64,000 nt of DNA from JAHEJA01 sp965656445 (GTDB lineage Bacteria; Pseudomonadota; Alphaproteobacteria; Rhodobacterales; Rhodobacteraceae). This document shows positions 35,367-43,996 of the stretch, in pieces (position 1 is the stretch's first letter; every line of letters begins with the position of its first letter). The translations under genes and the position numbers were made by a program. A model generated the notes under the pieces. That model had not been told where the DNA came from. It worked only from the letters and a program-made list of their open reading frames with translations, and searched no databases. Where the stretch lies: assembly GCA_965656445.1 (NCBI GenBank), contig CBFHKO010000001.1:186001-250000 (forward strand), written 5' to 3'.

Positions 35367-36469
35367 GATGGGGACTTTTGTGTGCTAAGTGTGACGACCA
35401 TATCGGCCAAGGTGTGCGCCGCCTGTGGGAGACCACATGTTAGGGCGGCTTGGGCCATTTTATTGGCCGCTTCGGGATTTTCTAGGACCGTCACGATTTG
35501 ATCGCTCAGGGTGTCTGGCGTGAACTGAGATTCAGGCATTAAAATCGCCGCGCCCGCCTCAACCAAGCCACGCGCGTTTGCGGTTTGCTCGTCGCGGATT
35601 GCAGCCGCTAGAGGCACAAGAATAGAGGGCCGCCCAATGACAGAAAGGTCGGCAATGGTCGAGGCCCCTGAACGGGTGATCACCAATTGCGCTTCGCTCA
35701 TGAGGTCAGGGACATTGCTAAAGAACGGTTTGACCTCGGCGGAAATGCCAGCATTGCTATAGGCTTGGGTCACGCGCGCGTTATCTTCGTCGCGCGCTTG
35801 ATGGGCGACGCGCAGATGCGCTTTGATATCTTCGGGAAGGTTGGCAATCGCCTCGGGCACAACGTCGGATAAGATACGTGCCCCTTGCGATCCACCCATA
35901 ACCAAGATCAGCATTGGATAGTCACCGGGCACGATGTAGCCCGCCCCAGCACGATGCGCGATGGCGCTTCGCACAGGGTTGCCGACGTGCTCCGCAGGCA
36001 AGTCATCAGACATTTCAGTGGGCCATGTGCCACAGGCAATCCGATCCACGCGTTTCGCAAACAGCTGATTAACCCGCCCCAAAACGCCGTTTTGTTCATG
36101 GATCATACGCGGCAAACGCATAACAGTCGCCGCCGCAAGCGCGGGAATAGACGGATAGCCACCAAAGCCAACCACCGCAGAAGGGCGATCGCGTCGCATT
36201 TTGAAAGTCGCGCTCAAGGTGCCGCTTGCGATTTTGAACGGTGTTGTCAGCTTCGCAACCAAACCACCGCGCGCAAAGGTGCTTGAATTCAAGATATCAA
36301 TTTGAACGGCCTCTGGAAATCCGCCAACATAGCGTGCGCCGCGAGGGTCCGTTGTCAGTTTGACCCGCCATCCACGGCCCAACATCTCTTCTGCCAAAGC
36401 TTGGGCTGGAAACATATGCCCGCCCGTCCCTCCGGCGGCCAATACCAATAACGGTCCAGATGACATCAA
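35363..36469 (-). CDS. murG: UDP-N-acetylglucosamine--MurNAc-pentapeptide transferase
   Basis: A 368-residue GT28 enzyme that turns lipid I into lipid II at the inner face of the membrane. Glycine-rich loops LVLAAGGTGGHMFPAQALAEEM and VVGFGGYPSIPALAAA; donor site LVMGGSQGARILSDVVPEAI and ITRSGASTIADLSVIGRPSILVPLAAAIRDEQTANA. It overlaps both ftsW (stop at 36466) and murC by four bases. Confidence 0.96.
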   Translation of the reverse strand: MMSSGPLLVLAAGGTGGHMFPAQALAEEMLGRGWRVKLTTDPRGARYVGGFPEAVQIDILNSSTFARGGLVAKLTTPFKIASGTLSATFKMRRDRPSAVVGFGGYPSIPALAAATVMRLPRMIHEQNGVLGRVNQLFAKRVDRIACGTWPTEMSDDLPAEHVGNPVRSAIAHRAGAGYIVPGDYPMLILVMGGSQGARILSDVVPEAIANLPEDIKAHLRVAHQARDEDNARVTQAYSNAGISAEVKPFFSNVPDLMSEAQLVITRSGASTIADLSVIGRPSILVPLAAAIRDEQTANARGLVEAGAAILMPESQFTPDTLSDQIVTVLENPEAANKMAQAALTCGLPQAAHTLADMVVTLSTQKSPS

Positions 36470-37629
36470 TATCCCCCTGTCAGAATATCGCTCACGTCCT
36501 TTTGAGGGCGTGCACGTGTAAAGGCGAGCAGCATCCCTATTGCTATACCCCCTGCAATCAAGGACGACCCGCCATAACTTACAAAGGGCAAGGTCATTCC
36601 CTTGGCTGGTAACATCCGAACAGCAACACCCATATTAATGACTGCTTGAATGCCGAACATCGCCACCAGACCGGTTCCGGCCAAGCGGATAAAGGGATCC
36701 CGTTCGCGCATCAAGCGCATAAATGACGATAGGACAATTCCCGCGTAAATTGCGATAATTAAGGCAACAAGCACAAATCCATATTCCTCAGCAGCAACAG
36801 CAATAATGAAATCTGTATGCGCATCTGGCAGCGACCATTTCACTTGGCCCTCTCCGACACCAACACCGAAAAACCCGCCTTCTTGGATGGCATTCGTCGC
36901 ATAGCCAAGCTGCGTTCTCGGGTCGATCTCAGGATTGAGAAACCCATCAATGCGGCGCGCAAAGTGTTCAGAGGTGTTATAGGCCAACATGCCGCCCCCA
37001 ACGACCAAAGTTGCCAATCCGATCAGTAACGTCAGCGGAGCGCCGGCCACGAAATAGACCACGCCCCAGCCAAAAATAATCAGACAGGCCTGACCAAAAT
37101 CAGGCTGCAGGGCGAGGAAAATAGCAACAGTCACCGCCAACAAAAAGGACCAGACCCGACCAGGGGGGCCATTGATTTCCTCAGACGCGGCCATCAACCA
37201 AGCGGTCACAACAATAAACCCTGGTTTCAAAAATTCAGACGGCTGCAAAGAGGCAAAACCAAGGCGATACCAGCGCACAGCCCCTTTGCCAAAATCCGTT
37301 CCAAAATAGGGCAGTAAAATCAATCCGATAAAGCTGACTGCAAAACCTAACACCGCCAAACGACGCACCAATTTGGGCGACATCATCGAGGTGATGATCA
37401 TGGTCACAATGGCCAAGCCACCAAAGAGGATTTGGCGCTCCACATAGTGAAACGGTGCCAATCCGTTCTTTTCCGCCAGAGGAGGCGAGGCCGCAAAACC
37501 CAAGAGCAAACCAATACTAAACAACAATAGGATCGAAAACATCGTCCATTTGTCGATTGTGCGCCACCATTTGGGTAAAATCGGTTCTCCGCGTTCAACG
37601 GATATAGAACCATAGACCATCTCAGTCAT
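36466..37629 (-). CDS. ftsW: Lipid II polymerase / division protein FtsW
   Basis: A 387-residue SEDS protein with about ten membrane helices. It makes septal glycan strands with FtsI. Signature stretches: RWYRLGFASLQPSEFLKPGFIVVTAWLMA, LALQPDFGQACLIIFGWGVVYFVAG, and GEGQVKWSLPDAHTDFIIAVAAEEYGF, then MLPAKGMTLPFVSYGGSSLIAGGIAIGMLLAF. Its 137-base upstream region is shared with the divergent flavoprotein gene, so a promoter for ftsW-murG-murC is likely there. Confidence 0.95.
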   Translation of the reverse strand: MTEMVYGSISVERGEPILPKWWRTIDKWTMFSILLLFSIGLLLGFAASPPLAEKNGLAPFHYVERQILFGGLAIVTMIITSMMSPKLVRRLAVLGFAVSFIGLILLPYFGTDFGKGAVRWYRLGFASLQPSEFLKPGFIVVTAWLMAASEEINGPPGRVWSFLLAVTVAIFLALQPDFGQACLIIFGWGVVYFVAGAPLTLLIGLATLVVGGGMLAYNTSEHFARRIDGFLNPEIDPRTQLGYATNAIQEGGFFGVGVGEGQVKWSLPDAHTDFIIAVAAEEYGFVLVALIIAIYAGIVLSSFMRLMRERDPFIRLAGTGLVAMFGIQAVINMGVAVRMLPAKGMTLPFVSYGGSSLIAGGIAIGMLLAFTRARPQKDVSDILTGGY

Positions 37630-37766
37630 GGGTACTGCCTACTCTGCCTCTGACATTTGCCCCGTTTTCGGGGTCATTTCCTAATAGAGTAACCAAAAAA
37701 ATCTGACATTGCCATAAAAAAGTCTTTCCGCTTGAATTTCCTAACCAAAAGAGTCACCCCTGCAAC

Positions 37767-38939
37767 ATGGTATATAAAACGATCATTCTTGGCGCCGGCG
37801 CAGCTGGTATGATGTGCGCAACTCAAACCCAAGGGGCCTTGGTCATTGATCATGCCAAAGCGGCGGGGGAAAAGATCCGTATCTCGGGCGGGGGGCGCTG
37901 TAATTTCACCAATCTCTACGCGAGTGCCGAGAATTTCATCTCAAACAATCCCCATTTCGCGAAATCCGCGTTGAAACGATACACCCAATGGGATTTCCTC
38001 GACTCGGTCAATCGCCATGGAATTGCGTACCATGAGAAAACCCTAGGGCAACTCTTCTGCGATACCTCTGCCAAAGAGATCATCGCGATGTTGCGCGCAG
38101 AAATGGACGCCGCGGGCGCGCATCTGTGGCTCAAGACATCTGTTGAGAGCATCACGAAAACCGACAGCGGCTTTGATCTCACCTTGCTCAAAGATGGCGA
38201 GCCCGTGGCCCTCTCGTGCGAAAACTTGGTCGTGGCGACTGGGGGCAAATCCATTCCCAAAATGGGGGCCACAGGATTGGTCTATGATATCGCACGCCAA
38301 TTCAACATCCCCGTCACCGACACGCGGCCCGGCCTTGTCCCGCTCACCTTTGGCGAAGATCGCTTTAAACCTTTGGCAGGTATCGCCACACCCAGCCGCA
38401 TCACGGCCAATGGCCCCGCCTTTGATGAAGCCCTGCTCTTCACCCATCGCGGCCTCTCTGGTCCCGCAATTTTACAAGCCTCAAGCTATTGGCAAGAGGG
38501 CCAAGACATCCATGTCGATCTCCTCCCAAACTCAGCCGCCTTTGCCCACCTAAAAGAGCAACGCCAAGCCTACGGGCGGCGCAATTTCACTACGGAATTG
38601 GCCACACATTTACCCGCGCGGTTGGTTGAGTATTTGGCCGATATCTTTGACCTTTCTGGCAACTTGGCCGATTGGTCCGACAAACGCCTTGATACGCTGG
38701 AGGCCGAGCTCAAACACTGGTCCCTGCGCCCCAACGGAAGCGAAGGCTATCGTACCGCCGAAGTCACCTTGGGCGGCATCGACACAGACGCGCTCTCGTC
38801 AAAAACCATGGAAAGCAAAACCACCAGAGGCCTCTATTTCATTGGCGAAGCCGTCGATGTCACAGGCTGGCTCGGAGGCTATAACTTCCAATGGGCCTGG
38901 TCCTCAGGCTGGGCCGCGGGTCAGGCCATTGGGGCGTAA
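37767..38939 (+). CDS. NAD(P)/FAD-dependent oxidoreductase, BaiN/YhiN family
   Basis: A 390-residue flavoprotein of the HI0933/BaiN group. Dinucleotide motif IILGAGAAGMMCA at residues 5-17, then the family signature GEKIRISGGGRCNFTNLYA, LVVATGGKSIPKMGATG, and the C-terminal FAD part GLYFIGEAVDVTGWLGGYNFQWAWSSGWAAGQAIG. Its physiological substrate is unclear. It is the only plus-strand gene inside the dcw cluster and splits murD from ftsW. Confidence 0.9.
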   Translation: MVYKTIILGAGAAGMMCATQTQGALVIDHAKAAGEKIRISGGGRCNFTNLYASAENFISNNPHFAKSALKRYTQWDFLDSVNRHGIAYHEKTLGQLFCDTSAKEIIAMLRAEMDAAGAHLWLKTSVESITKTDSGFDLTLLKDGEPVALSCENLVVATGGKSIPKMGATGLVYDIARQFNIPVTDTRPGLVPLTFGEDRFKPLAGIATPSRITANGPAFDEALLFTHRGLSGPAILQASSYWQEGQDIHVDLLPNSAAFAHLKEQRQAYGRRNFTTELATHLPARLVEYLADIFDLSGNLADWSDKRLDTLEAELKHWSLRPNGSEGYRTAEVTLGGIDTDALSSKTMESKTTRGLYFIGEAVDVTGWLGGYNFQWAWSSGWAAGQAIGA

Positions 38940-38946
38940 GCCTCCC

Positions 38947-38969
38947 CTTCACTTTTGCCCCAAATACTC
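38947..38969 (+). repeat. Intergenic repeat element, copy 3
   Basis: CTTCACTTTTGCCCCAAATACTC right after the flavoprotein stop. It carries the same core as copies 1, 2 and 4 without the GC-rich tail. Confidence 0.6.
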
Positions 38970-38983
38970 AAATTCCAAGCTGC

Positions 38984-40414
38984 TCAAGGGAACGTGAGAT
39001 CCCCTGCTTGCGCGTCTGAATTTTCCAATACCGCCCGCACCTGCGCAATGAAATCATCACCGCGTTGTTCGAAATTGTCGTATTGATCAAAACTCGCCGC
39101 CGCAGGAGCCAGCAGGATCACATCGCCCTCTTCGGCCTCAGCCCATGCCTGCTGCACCGCCGCTTGCATGGTTGTGCAGATGGCCGCATCACAGCCCAGC
39201 TGCATAGCAAATCCCGAGGCTTCGCGCCCAATGACATAGGCCTTTTTCACCTGATCGACCTCTCCCGAAAGCGCATCCAATCCGCCCTCTTTTTCCAGCC
39301 CACCGCAAATCCAGCGAATGTTCTTGAATGCCCGCAGAGCCATTTTCGCGCTCTCCACATTCGTCGCTTTGCTGTCATTCACAAACCGCACGCCGCCCGC
39401 CTCTGCAATGGTTTGCGAGCGATGCGGGAGGCCCGCATAGGTCTCCATCGCTTGTTCGATCATCCGCGGGGCAATGCCCACAGTGCGACAGGCCGCATAG
39501 GCCGCGCAGGCGTTTTGATGGTTATGCACACCTGGCAACCCCGTCATGGCACGCAGATCAATCGAGGCCACTTGGCGACCCTTGCGATACTCGGCCAAGA
39601 ACCCTTTGCGCACAAACACCGACCATCCGAAATGATCCAACTTTTGGGTAACAGAAATACGGATCACTCGATCATCTTGGGGGGATTGCGCCAATTGACC
39701 CGCCATAAACGCGCCTTCAGCTTCATCCACGCCAACAATCGCGCGATCTGGCCCCCCTTCTGCAAACAACCGCCGCTTGGCTGCGAAATAGCCGCCCATC
39801 CCACTGTGGCGATCCAAATGATCCTCGGACAAATTGGTGAACACAGCCACATCAGGCGTCAAAGCCCGCGCCAAATCCGTTTGATAGGACGACAATTCAA
39901 CGACAACCACGCCCCCATCTTCGGGGGGGTCAATATCCAATATGCCGCGCCCAATGTTGCCGGCCAACTGAGACCCCTTGCCGCATTCCTCCAAAATATG
40001 ATGGATCAAGGCCGACGTCGTCGATTTCCCGTTCGACCCTGTGACCGCGATAACCTTGGGACTGACATCGTAATTATCCCACTCCTGCGTGGCCACGGAT
40101 CGGAAAAACACGCCAATGTCGTTATCCACAGGCACCCCAGCCGCCAAAGCCGCCGCCACAATCGCATGCGGCGCAGGATAGAGATGCGCAATCCCCGGCG
40201 ATAGGATCAAACTATCCACACCGGACCAATCGACACGGGCCAAATCCACGGGCTCAAACCCCTCAGCACGGGCCGCATCGCGCGCGCCTTCCATGTCATC
40301 CCAGACCAACACCTCGGCGCCACCGGCCCGCAAAGAGCGCGCCGCACTTATCCCAGATCGCCCAAGCCCAAGCACGGCGATCCTCTGTCCTGAAACCTGT
40401 TGCGCTGTGATCAT
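38984..40414 (-). CDS. murD: UDP-N-acetylmuramoylalanine--D-glutamate ligase
   Basis: A 476-residue Mur ligase adding D-Glu. Motifs: IAVLGLGRSGISAARSLRAGGAEVLVWDD, ATP loop VTGSNGKSTTSALIHHILEE, FTNLSEDHLDRHSGM, HNHQNACAAYAA and RFVNDSKATNVESAKMAL. The start at 40414 has GAGGAGGGGCATCAC in front; the longer frame from 40471 lacks family support. Confidence 0.96.
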   Translation of the reverse strand: MITAQQVSGQRIAVLGLGRSGISAARSLRAGGAEVLVWDDMEGARDAARAEGFEPVDLARVDWSGVDSLILSPGIAHLYPAPHAIVAAALAAGVPVDNDIGVFFRSVATQEWDNYDVSPKVIAVTGSNGKSTTSALIHHILEECGKGSQLAGNIGRGILDIDPPEDGGVVVVELSSYQTDLARALTPDVAVFTNLSEDHLDRHSGMGGYFAAKRRLFAEGGPDRAIVGVDEAEGAFMAGQLAQSPQDDRVIRISVTQKLDHFGWSVFVRKGFLAEYRKGRQVASIDLRAMTGLPGVHNHQNACAAYAACRTVGIAPRMIEQAMETYAGLPHRSQTIAEAGGVRFVNDSKATNVESAKMALRAFKNIRWICGGLEKEGGLDALSGEVDQVKKAYVIGREASGFAMQLGCDAAICTTMQAAVQQAWAEAEEGDVILLAPAAASFDQYDNFEQRGDDFIAQVRAVLENSDAQAGDLTFP

Positions 40415-40477
40415 GTGATGCCCCTCCTCTAACCTGTCCCCTGTCCTAGAACGGAGACCACGGGCACTCAAGCAAAA

Positions 40478-41008
40478 TCATACGCGAAACTTCATAACCT
40501 CCCACGGCGTGCCCTCGATATGTTCAAGCGCCCGTATCGTGATCTGCGCCGCCGCGCGCGCATCTTCTAAGGCGTCATGATGGCGAAAGCGGATCCCAAA
40601 ATGCGCCGTGAGGTTTTTCAACGAATAGCCCCCTTCAAGCTTGGGAAAGCCTTTGCGGATAATCGGGATCGTATCCCCCCAATGAATATCGCCCACCGGA
40701 AAGCCCCAGCGCGCAAATTCCGCACGAAAGGCGCTTTTGTCGAAATTGGAATGCCCCAAAACAGGGTGACCGTAAAAATGGCTCTCGATCCCCTCAAACC
40801 CGCGTGGAAAGGTTGGCGCGGCGCGCACATCCTCAGGCGTGATGCCGTGAATAGCGATGTTCATCGGATCAAATGCCTGATCCGGATCTATCAAGGTCTG
40901 AACCTCATCCACAATGACGCCCCCCTCAACCACGACAAGCCCAATCTGACAAATCGACGCCCGCGACCGATTGGCGGTCTCCACATCTACAACAACAAAC
41001 CGGTCCAT
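40478..41008 (-). CDS. 3'-5' exonuclease, DnaQ-like (DEDD)
   Basis: A 176-residue RNase T/DnaQ-fold exonuclease. Exo I is FVVVDVETANRSRASICQIG (Asp and Glu metal ligands), exo II is near GHSNFDKSAFRAEFARWG, and exo III is HHDALEDARAAAQITIRALEH (His and Asp). The start at 41008 sits one base after the stop of the TPR gene (TAATATG), so translation is coupled; an in-frame start at 41050 would lie inside that gene. It is small enough to be a stand-alone nuclease rather than a Pol III epsilon subunit. Confidence 0.85.
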   Translation of the reverse strand: MDRFVVVDVETANRSRASICQIGLVVVEGGVIVDEVQTLIDPDQAFDPMNIAIHGITPEDVRAAPTFPRGFEGIESHFYGHPVLGHSNFDKSAFRAEFARWGFPVGDIHWGDTIPIIRKGFPKLEGGYSLKNLTAHFGIRFRHHDALEDARAAAQITIRALEHIEGTPWEVMKFRV

Positions 41009-41009
41009 A

Positions 41010-42272
41010 TTAGTCGCGCAGCTCGGGGTGTTCGGCGTAGAGGTTTTCAAGCGATTGTCGCGTTCTTTCCGTATCAGGATGCCCCTTTGGCAACTTGGCC
41101 TCTCGGATCACCAAGGCCCGACGAAGCAGAGGAGCCGCCTCAAAAAACCGCTCTTGATAACAATACAAAACCCCGAGGTTGTTAAGGCACTTGGAAAAGT
41201 CTGGATGATCCTCACCAGTCATCTTGCGAGTAATCTCGATAGCTTGATGGAAAAGCGGCTCTGCCTCCGCATACCGACCCATGTCCTGATACAATCCCGC
41301 AAGGTTACTGAGGCCTTTGGCAAAATTCGGATGATCCTCGCCAATCGTCTTGCGGGTAATCTGGATCGCTTGGTTATAAAGCGGCTCTGCCGCATCATAT
41401 CGACCCATGGCACGATACAATCCCGCAAGGTTGTTGAGGTGCTTGGCAAAATCTGGATGAACCTCCCCAATCGTCCTGCGACCAATCTCTATTGCTTGAT
41501 GGTAAAGCGGCTCTGCCTCCGCATACCGACCCATGGCCTCATACAATCCCGCAAGATTGTTGAGGCTCGTGGCAAAACTTGGGTTATCCTCGCCGATCGT
41601 TTTGCGCTCTGTCTCGATCGCTTGATGGTAAAGCGGCTCCGCCTCCTCATGTCTACCCATATCTGTAAGAATACCAGCCAAATTTGAAAGTACAGTAGCG
41701 AAATGTGGACTATCTTGCTCGCCCTCTTCTATTAAATCTGTTTGGATAGTTTGTAGAACTGAAAGTGCTTGATTGTATTTTCCCTGCGAAGAGTAAATGA
41801 GAGCCAAATTGTTCAAGGTCGGCCGTCGATCTGCGATGACATCTGTTAGAGCTAAACTTTCCTGCAATAGTTTTTCTGCTTCGTCATATTCACCCATTTG
41901 GGTTTCTAAAATCCCAATATCCGACAACAAGCCAGCTCTAATATTCCTAACCTGTCCTTCGTGAGTAGAGTTCAAAGCGATAGTGTACAAACGGTTAGCC
42001 ATTTCATAGTGGCCCTGCTGTTCTAACTCTTTGGCAAATCTAGTAATCTCAACCAGTGTATTATTACGATTTTCAATACCATTGGTATCTAACTGATAAG
42101 GGTCAGTCATTAATATTTGACTTGTTGTTTTTCGGCGAAAAATTCTTACGAGAGGCGGAATATTTGAAAATATACCAAGTAACGTAAGAGTAAATGCAGC
42201 CATAACAATTACCAACGATATAGGATTTAACTCGGCAAGTCCCGCCAGTTCAGAAAGAAAATTATTCAACAT
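41010..42272 (-). CDS. Membrane-anchored kinesin-light-chain-type TPR protein
   Basis: A 420-residue protein. One N-terminal membrane helix (about residues 15-35, NPISLVIVMAAFTLTLLGIF) precedes an arginine-rich FRRK stop-transfer. From about residue 60 to the end are tetratricopeptide repeats; the last five are 42-residue KLC-type units of the form LNNLAGLYxxMGRYxEAEPLYxQAIxIxRKTIGExHPxFA. The N-terminal repeats are more diverged. The arrangement suggests a cytosolic protein-binding platform. The start at 42272 has AAGGA upstream and overlaps the previous gene by 11 bases. Base composition of the 5' third is AT-rich. Partners are unknown; neighbours suggest membrane protein, TPR and nuclease are co-expressed. 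Confidence 0.85.
   Translation of the reverse strand: MLNNFLSELAGLAELNPISLVIVMAAFTLTLLGIFSNIPPLVRIFRRKTTSQILMTDPYQLDTNGIENRNNTLVEITRFAKELEQQGHYEMANRLYTIALNSTHEGQVRNIRAGLLSDIGILETQMGEYDEAEKLLQESLALTDVIADRRPTLNNLALIYSSQGKYNQALSVLQTIQTDLIEEGEQDSPHFATVLSNLAGILTDMGRHEEAEPLYHQAIETERKTIGEDNPSFATSLNNLAGLYEAMGRYAEAEPLYHQAIEIGRRTIGEVHPDFAKHLNNLAGLYRAMGRYDAAEPLYNQAIQITRKTIGEDHPNFAKGLSNLAGLYQDMGRYAEAEPLFHQAIEITRKMTGEDHPDFSKCLNNLGVLYCYQERFFEAAPLLRRALVIREAKLPKGHPDTERTRQSLENLYAEHPELRD
41210..41660. repeat. 126-bp tandem repeats coding for TPR units
   Basis: The string AAGCGGCTCTGCC...CCGACCCATG recurs at 126-base steps (for example 41253 and 41379, then near 41505 and 41631), in step with 42-codon TPR units. 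High identity at DNA level points to recent duplication or gene conversion. Confidence 0.85.
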
Positions 42273-42747
42273 CTTGATGCCATTTCCTTTCATAATTGAG
42301 AGAGTTAAGTGCCGGCTTTTCTTCTACAATGTGCGCTTTCCAAGCATCAAAAAATCCTGATATAATTATGTAGGCCAAGCCTAAAAAAGTAAGCTCCAAA
42401 CCAAATTTGTTAAAAACAGGTTGCGATTGTTCTACATAGGTTGCCGCATACAATGCCAAATAAACAACTGCTAACAATATACCAAATGTAGCACTCAGGG
42501 AGCCACGAGCGCTAAAGTGGTTAGAGAAACTCATCAAAAATATCATTAAGAAAAATTCGCGGTAAATCGGGAATTGTTGAGTAAATAACCAAGAAAAAGC
42601 GGTGGTCGCGCCAACCAAAAAAGCTAGCTTTGCCGTCGAAATAGAGAAATGTTTTACGCCAAACAATTTTCGAAAATCGCCCCAATAAATTAGATCTAGG
42701 ATGCACGCATCATTACTAAAGTCAAGCAAAAGCCAAGCCGCACTCAA
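42262..42747 (-). CDS. Polytopic membrane protein, unknown
   Basis: A 161-residue product with three to four hydrophobic segments (about residues 38-56, 63-80, 85-105 and 117-135). The frame opens with TTG at 42747 with AAGGTATAGG in front; no ATG exists before the helices, so the start is uncertain. The DNA is AT-rich next to the mur genes. It overlaps the TPR gene by 11 bases, so the two products are probably made together in the membrane. I do not recognise the family. Confidence 0.6.
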   Translation of the reverse strand: MSAAWLLLDFSNDACILDLIYWGDFRKLFGVKHFSISTAKLAFLVGATTAFSWLFTQQFPIYREFFLMIFLMSFSNHFSARGSLSATFGILLAVVYLALYAATYVEQSQPVFNKFGLELTFLGLAYIIISGFFDAWKAHIVEEKPALNSLNYERKWHQDVE

Positions 42748-42754
42748 CCTATAC

Positions 42755-42814
42755 CTTCAACTTTGTCAAAAATACTCTGGGGGAATTGGCCTTGGGCCAA
42801 GGGGGCAAAGCCCC
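42755..42814 (+). repeat. Intergenic repeat element, copy 4, with two hairpins
   Basis: CTTCAACTTTGTCAAAAATACTC is followed by GGGGGAA and two small hairpins, TTGGCC-TTG-GGCCAA and GGGGC-AAA-GCCCC. It lies between mraY and the accessory membrane-protein gene. Confidence 0.6.
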
Positions 42815-42909
42815 AACACTACCCCAAATAATAACGCCACCCTCACCCGAGGACGGCACCGATAAAATACCGACGTATTACCGACGCAAAACAGACGCCC
42901 GTTTTGGCC

Positions 42910-43992
42910 CTATCTGACCTTGAGCGTCGCCAGTCCAATCATCGCAAGGATCAGCGCGATGATCCAAAAACGGATCACGATTTGCGGCTCGGCCCAACCC
43001 TTTTTCTCAAAATGGTGATGGATCGGCGCCATGAGGAAAACACGTTTTCCTGTGCGCTTGAAATAGAGCACTTGGATGATCACAGACATGGCTTCGACCA
43101 CGAACAAACCCCCAATAATCGCCCAAACGATTTCGTGTTTTGTCATGACCGCAATGGCCCCCAAAGCGCCCCCGAGCGAGAGCGATCCAGTGTCCCCCAT
43201 GAACACAGCCGCAGGCGGGGCATTATACCACAAGAACCCCAATCCGCCGCCAAAGAGAGCGGAGCAAAAGATCAAGAGTTCACCCGTACCTGGAACATAG
43301 TGAACGTCTAAATATTCAGTAAAATCAACACGTCCCACGGAATAGGCCAGTACGCCTAGCGCGCCTGAGGCAATCATCACAGGCATGATCGCAAGCCCGT
43401 CCAGCCCGTCAGTGAGGTTGACCGCATTCGCCGATCCAACGATCACAATCATGGAAAAGGGGATAAAGAAATAGCCCAAGTTGAGCAGCGTATCTTTGAA
43501 CACAGGAAGCGCCAATTGGTTCTGAAGATCCGCAGGGTGATAGCGCGCAGAGACATAGGCCGCGATGCCTGCAATCACAAAACCCAAGATGAGGCGCATT
43601 TTGCTCGACACCCCTGCTGTGGTTTGTTTGGATACTTTGGCATAGTCATCGGCAAACCCGATTAGTCCATAAGACACCGTCACAAACAGCACGACCCAGA
43701 CAAACACATTGTCCAACCGAGCCCACAACACAGTCGCCGTAATCAGAGCCGACAAAATCAACAACCCCCCCATCGTCGGCGTCCCCGCCTTAGCAAAGTG
43801 ACCCTCAGGTCCGTCGCTGCGAATGGGTTGGCCCTTGCCTTGTTTGCGGCGCAGCACGTTAATTAAAGGGCGTCCAAAGATAAATCCAAAGATCAGAGCG
43901 GTGAAAAACGCCCCGCCTGCGCGGAAGGTAATATAGCGAAAGAGGTTAAAGAAATCGCCACCATCAGATAGGCTAGTGAGCCAATAAAGCAT
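42910..43992 (-). CDS. mraY: Phospho-MurNAc-pentapeptide transferase
   Basis: A 360-residue enzyme with ten membrane helices that makes lipid I. Motifs: GFADDYAKVSKQTTAG (Asp-Asp), NAVNLTDGLDGLAI, VFMGDTGSLSLGGALG and MAPIHHHFEKKGWAEPQIVIRFWII. The start at 43992 has GAGGATTAAATTC in front, overlapping the murF stop region; the longer frame from 44052 is not supported. Confidence 0.96.
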   Translation of the reverse strand: MLYWLTSLSDGGDFFNLFRYITFRAGGAFFTALIFGFIFGRPLINVLRRKQGKGQPIRSDGPEGHFAKAGTPTMGGLLILSALITATVLWARLDNVFVWVVLFVTVSYGLIGFADDYAKVSKQTTAGVSSKMRLILGFVIAGIAAYVSARYHPADLQNQLALPVFKDTLLNLGYFFIPFSMIVIVGSANAVNLTDGLDGLAIMPVMIASGALGVLAYSVGRVDFTEYLDVHYVPGTGELLIFCSALFGGGLGFLWYNAPPAAVFMGDTGSLSLGGALGAIAVMTKHEIVWAIIGGLFVVEAMSVIIQVLYFKRTGKRVFLMAPIHHHFEKKGWAEPQIVIRFWIIALILAMIGLATLKVR

Positions 43993-43996
43993 GAAT

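Noticed and set aside
39065..40204. A 379-codon open frame on the plus strand
   Set aside because: Antisense to murD, with no ribosome site and a composition unlike real proteins.
41210..41660. Regular DNA repeats that could be taken for CRISPR
   Set aside because: The 126-base period is a multiple of three, lies within an open frame and encodes TPR units; no unique spacers.
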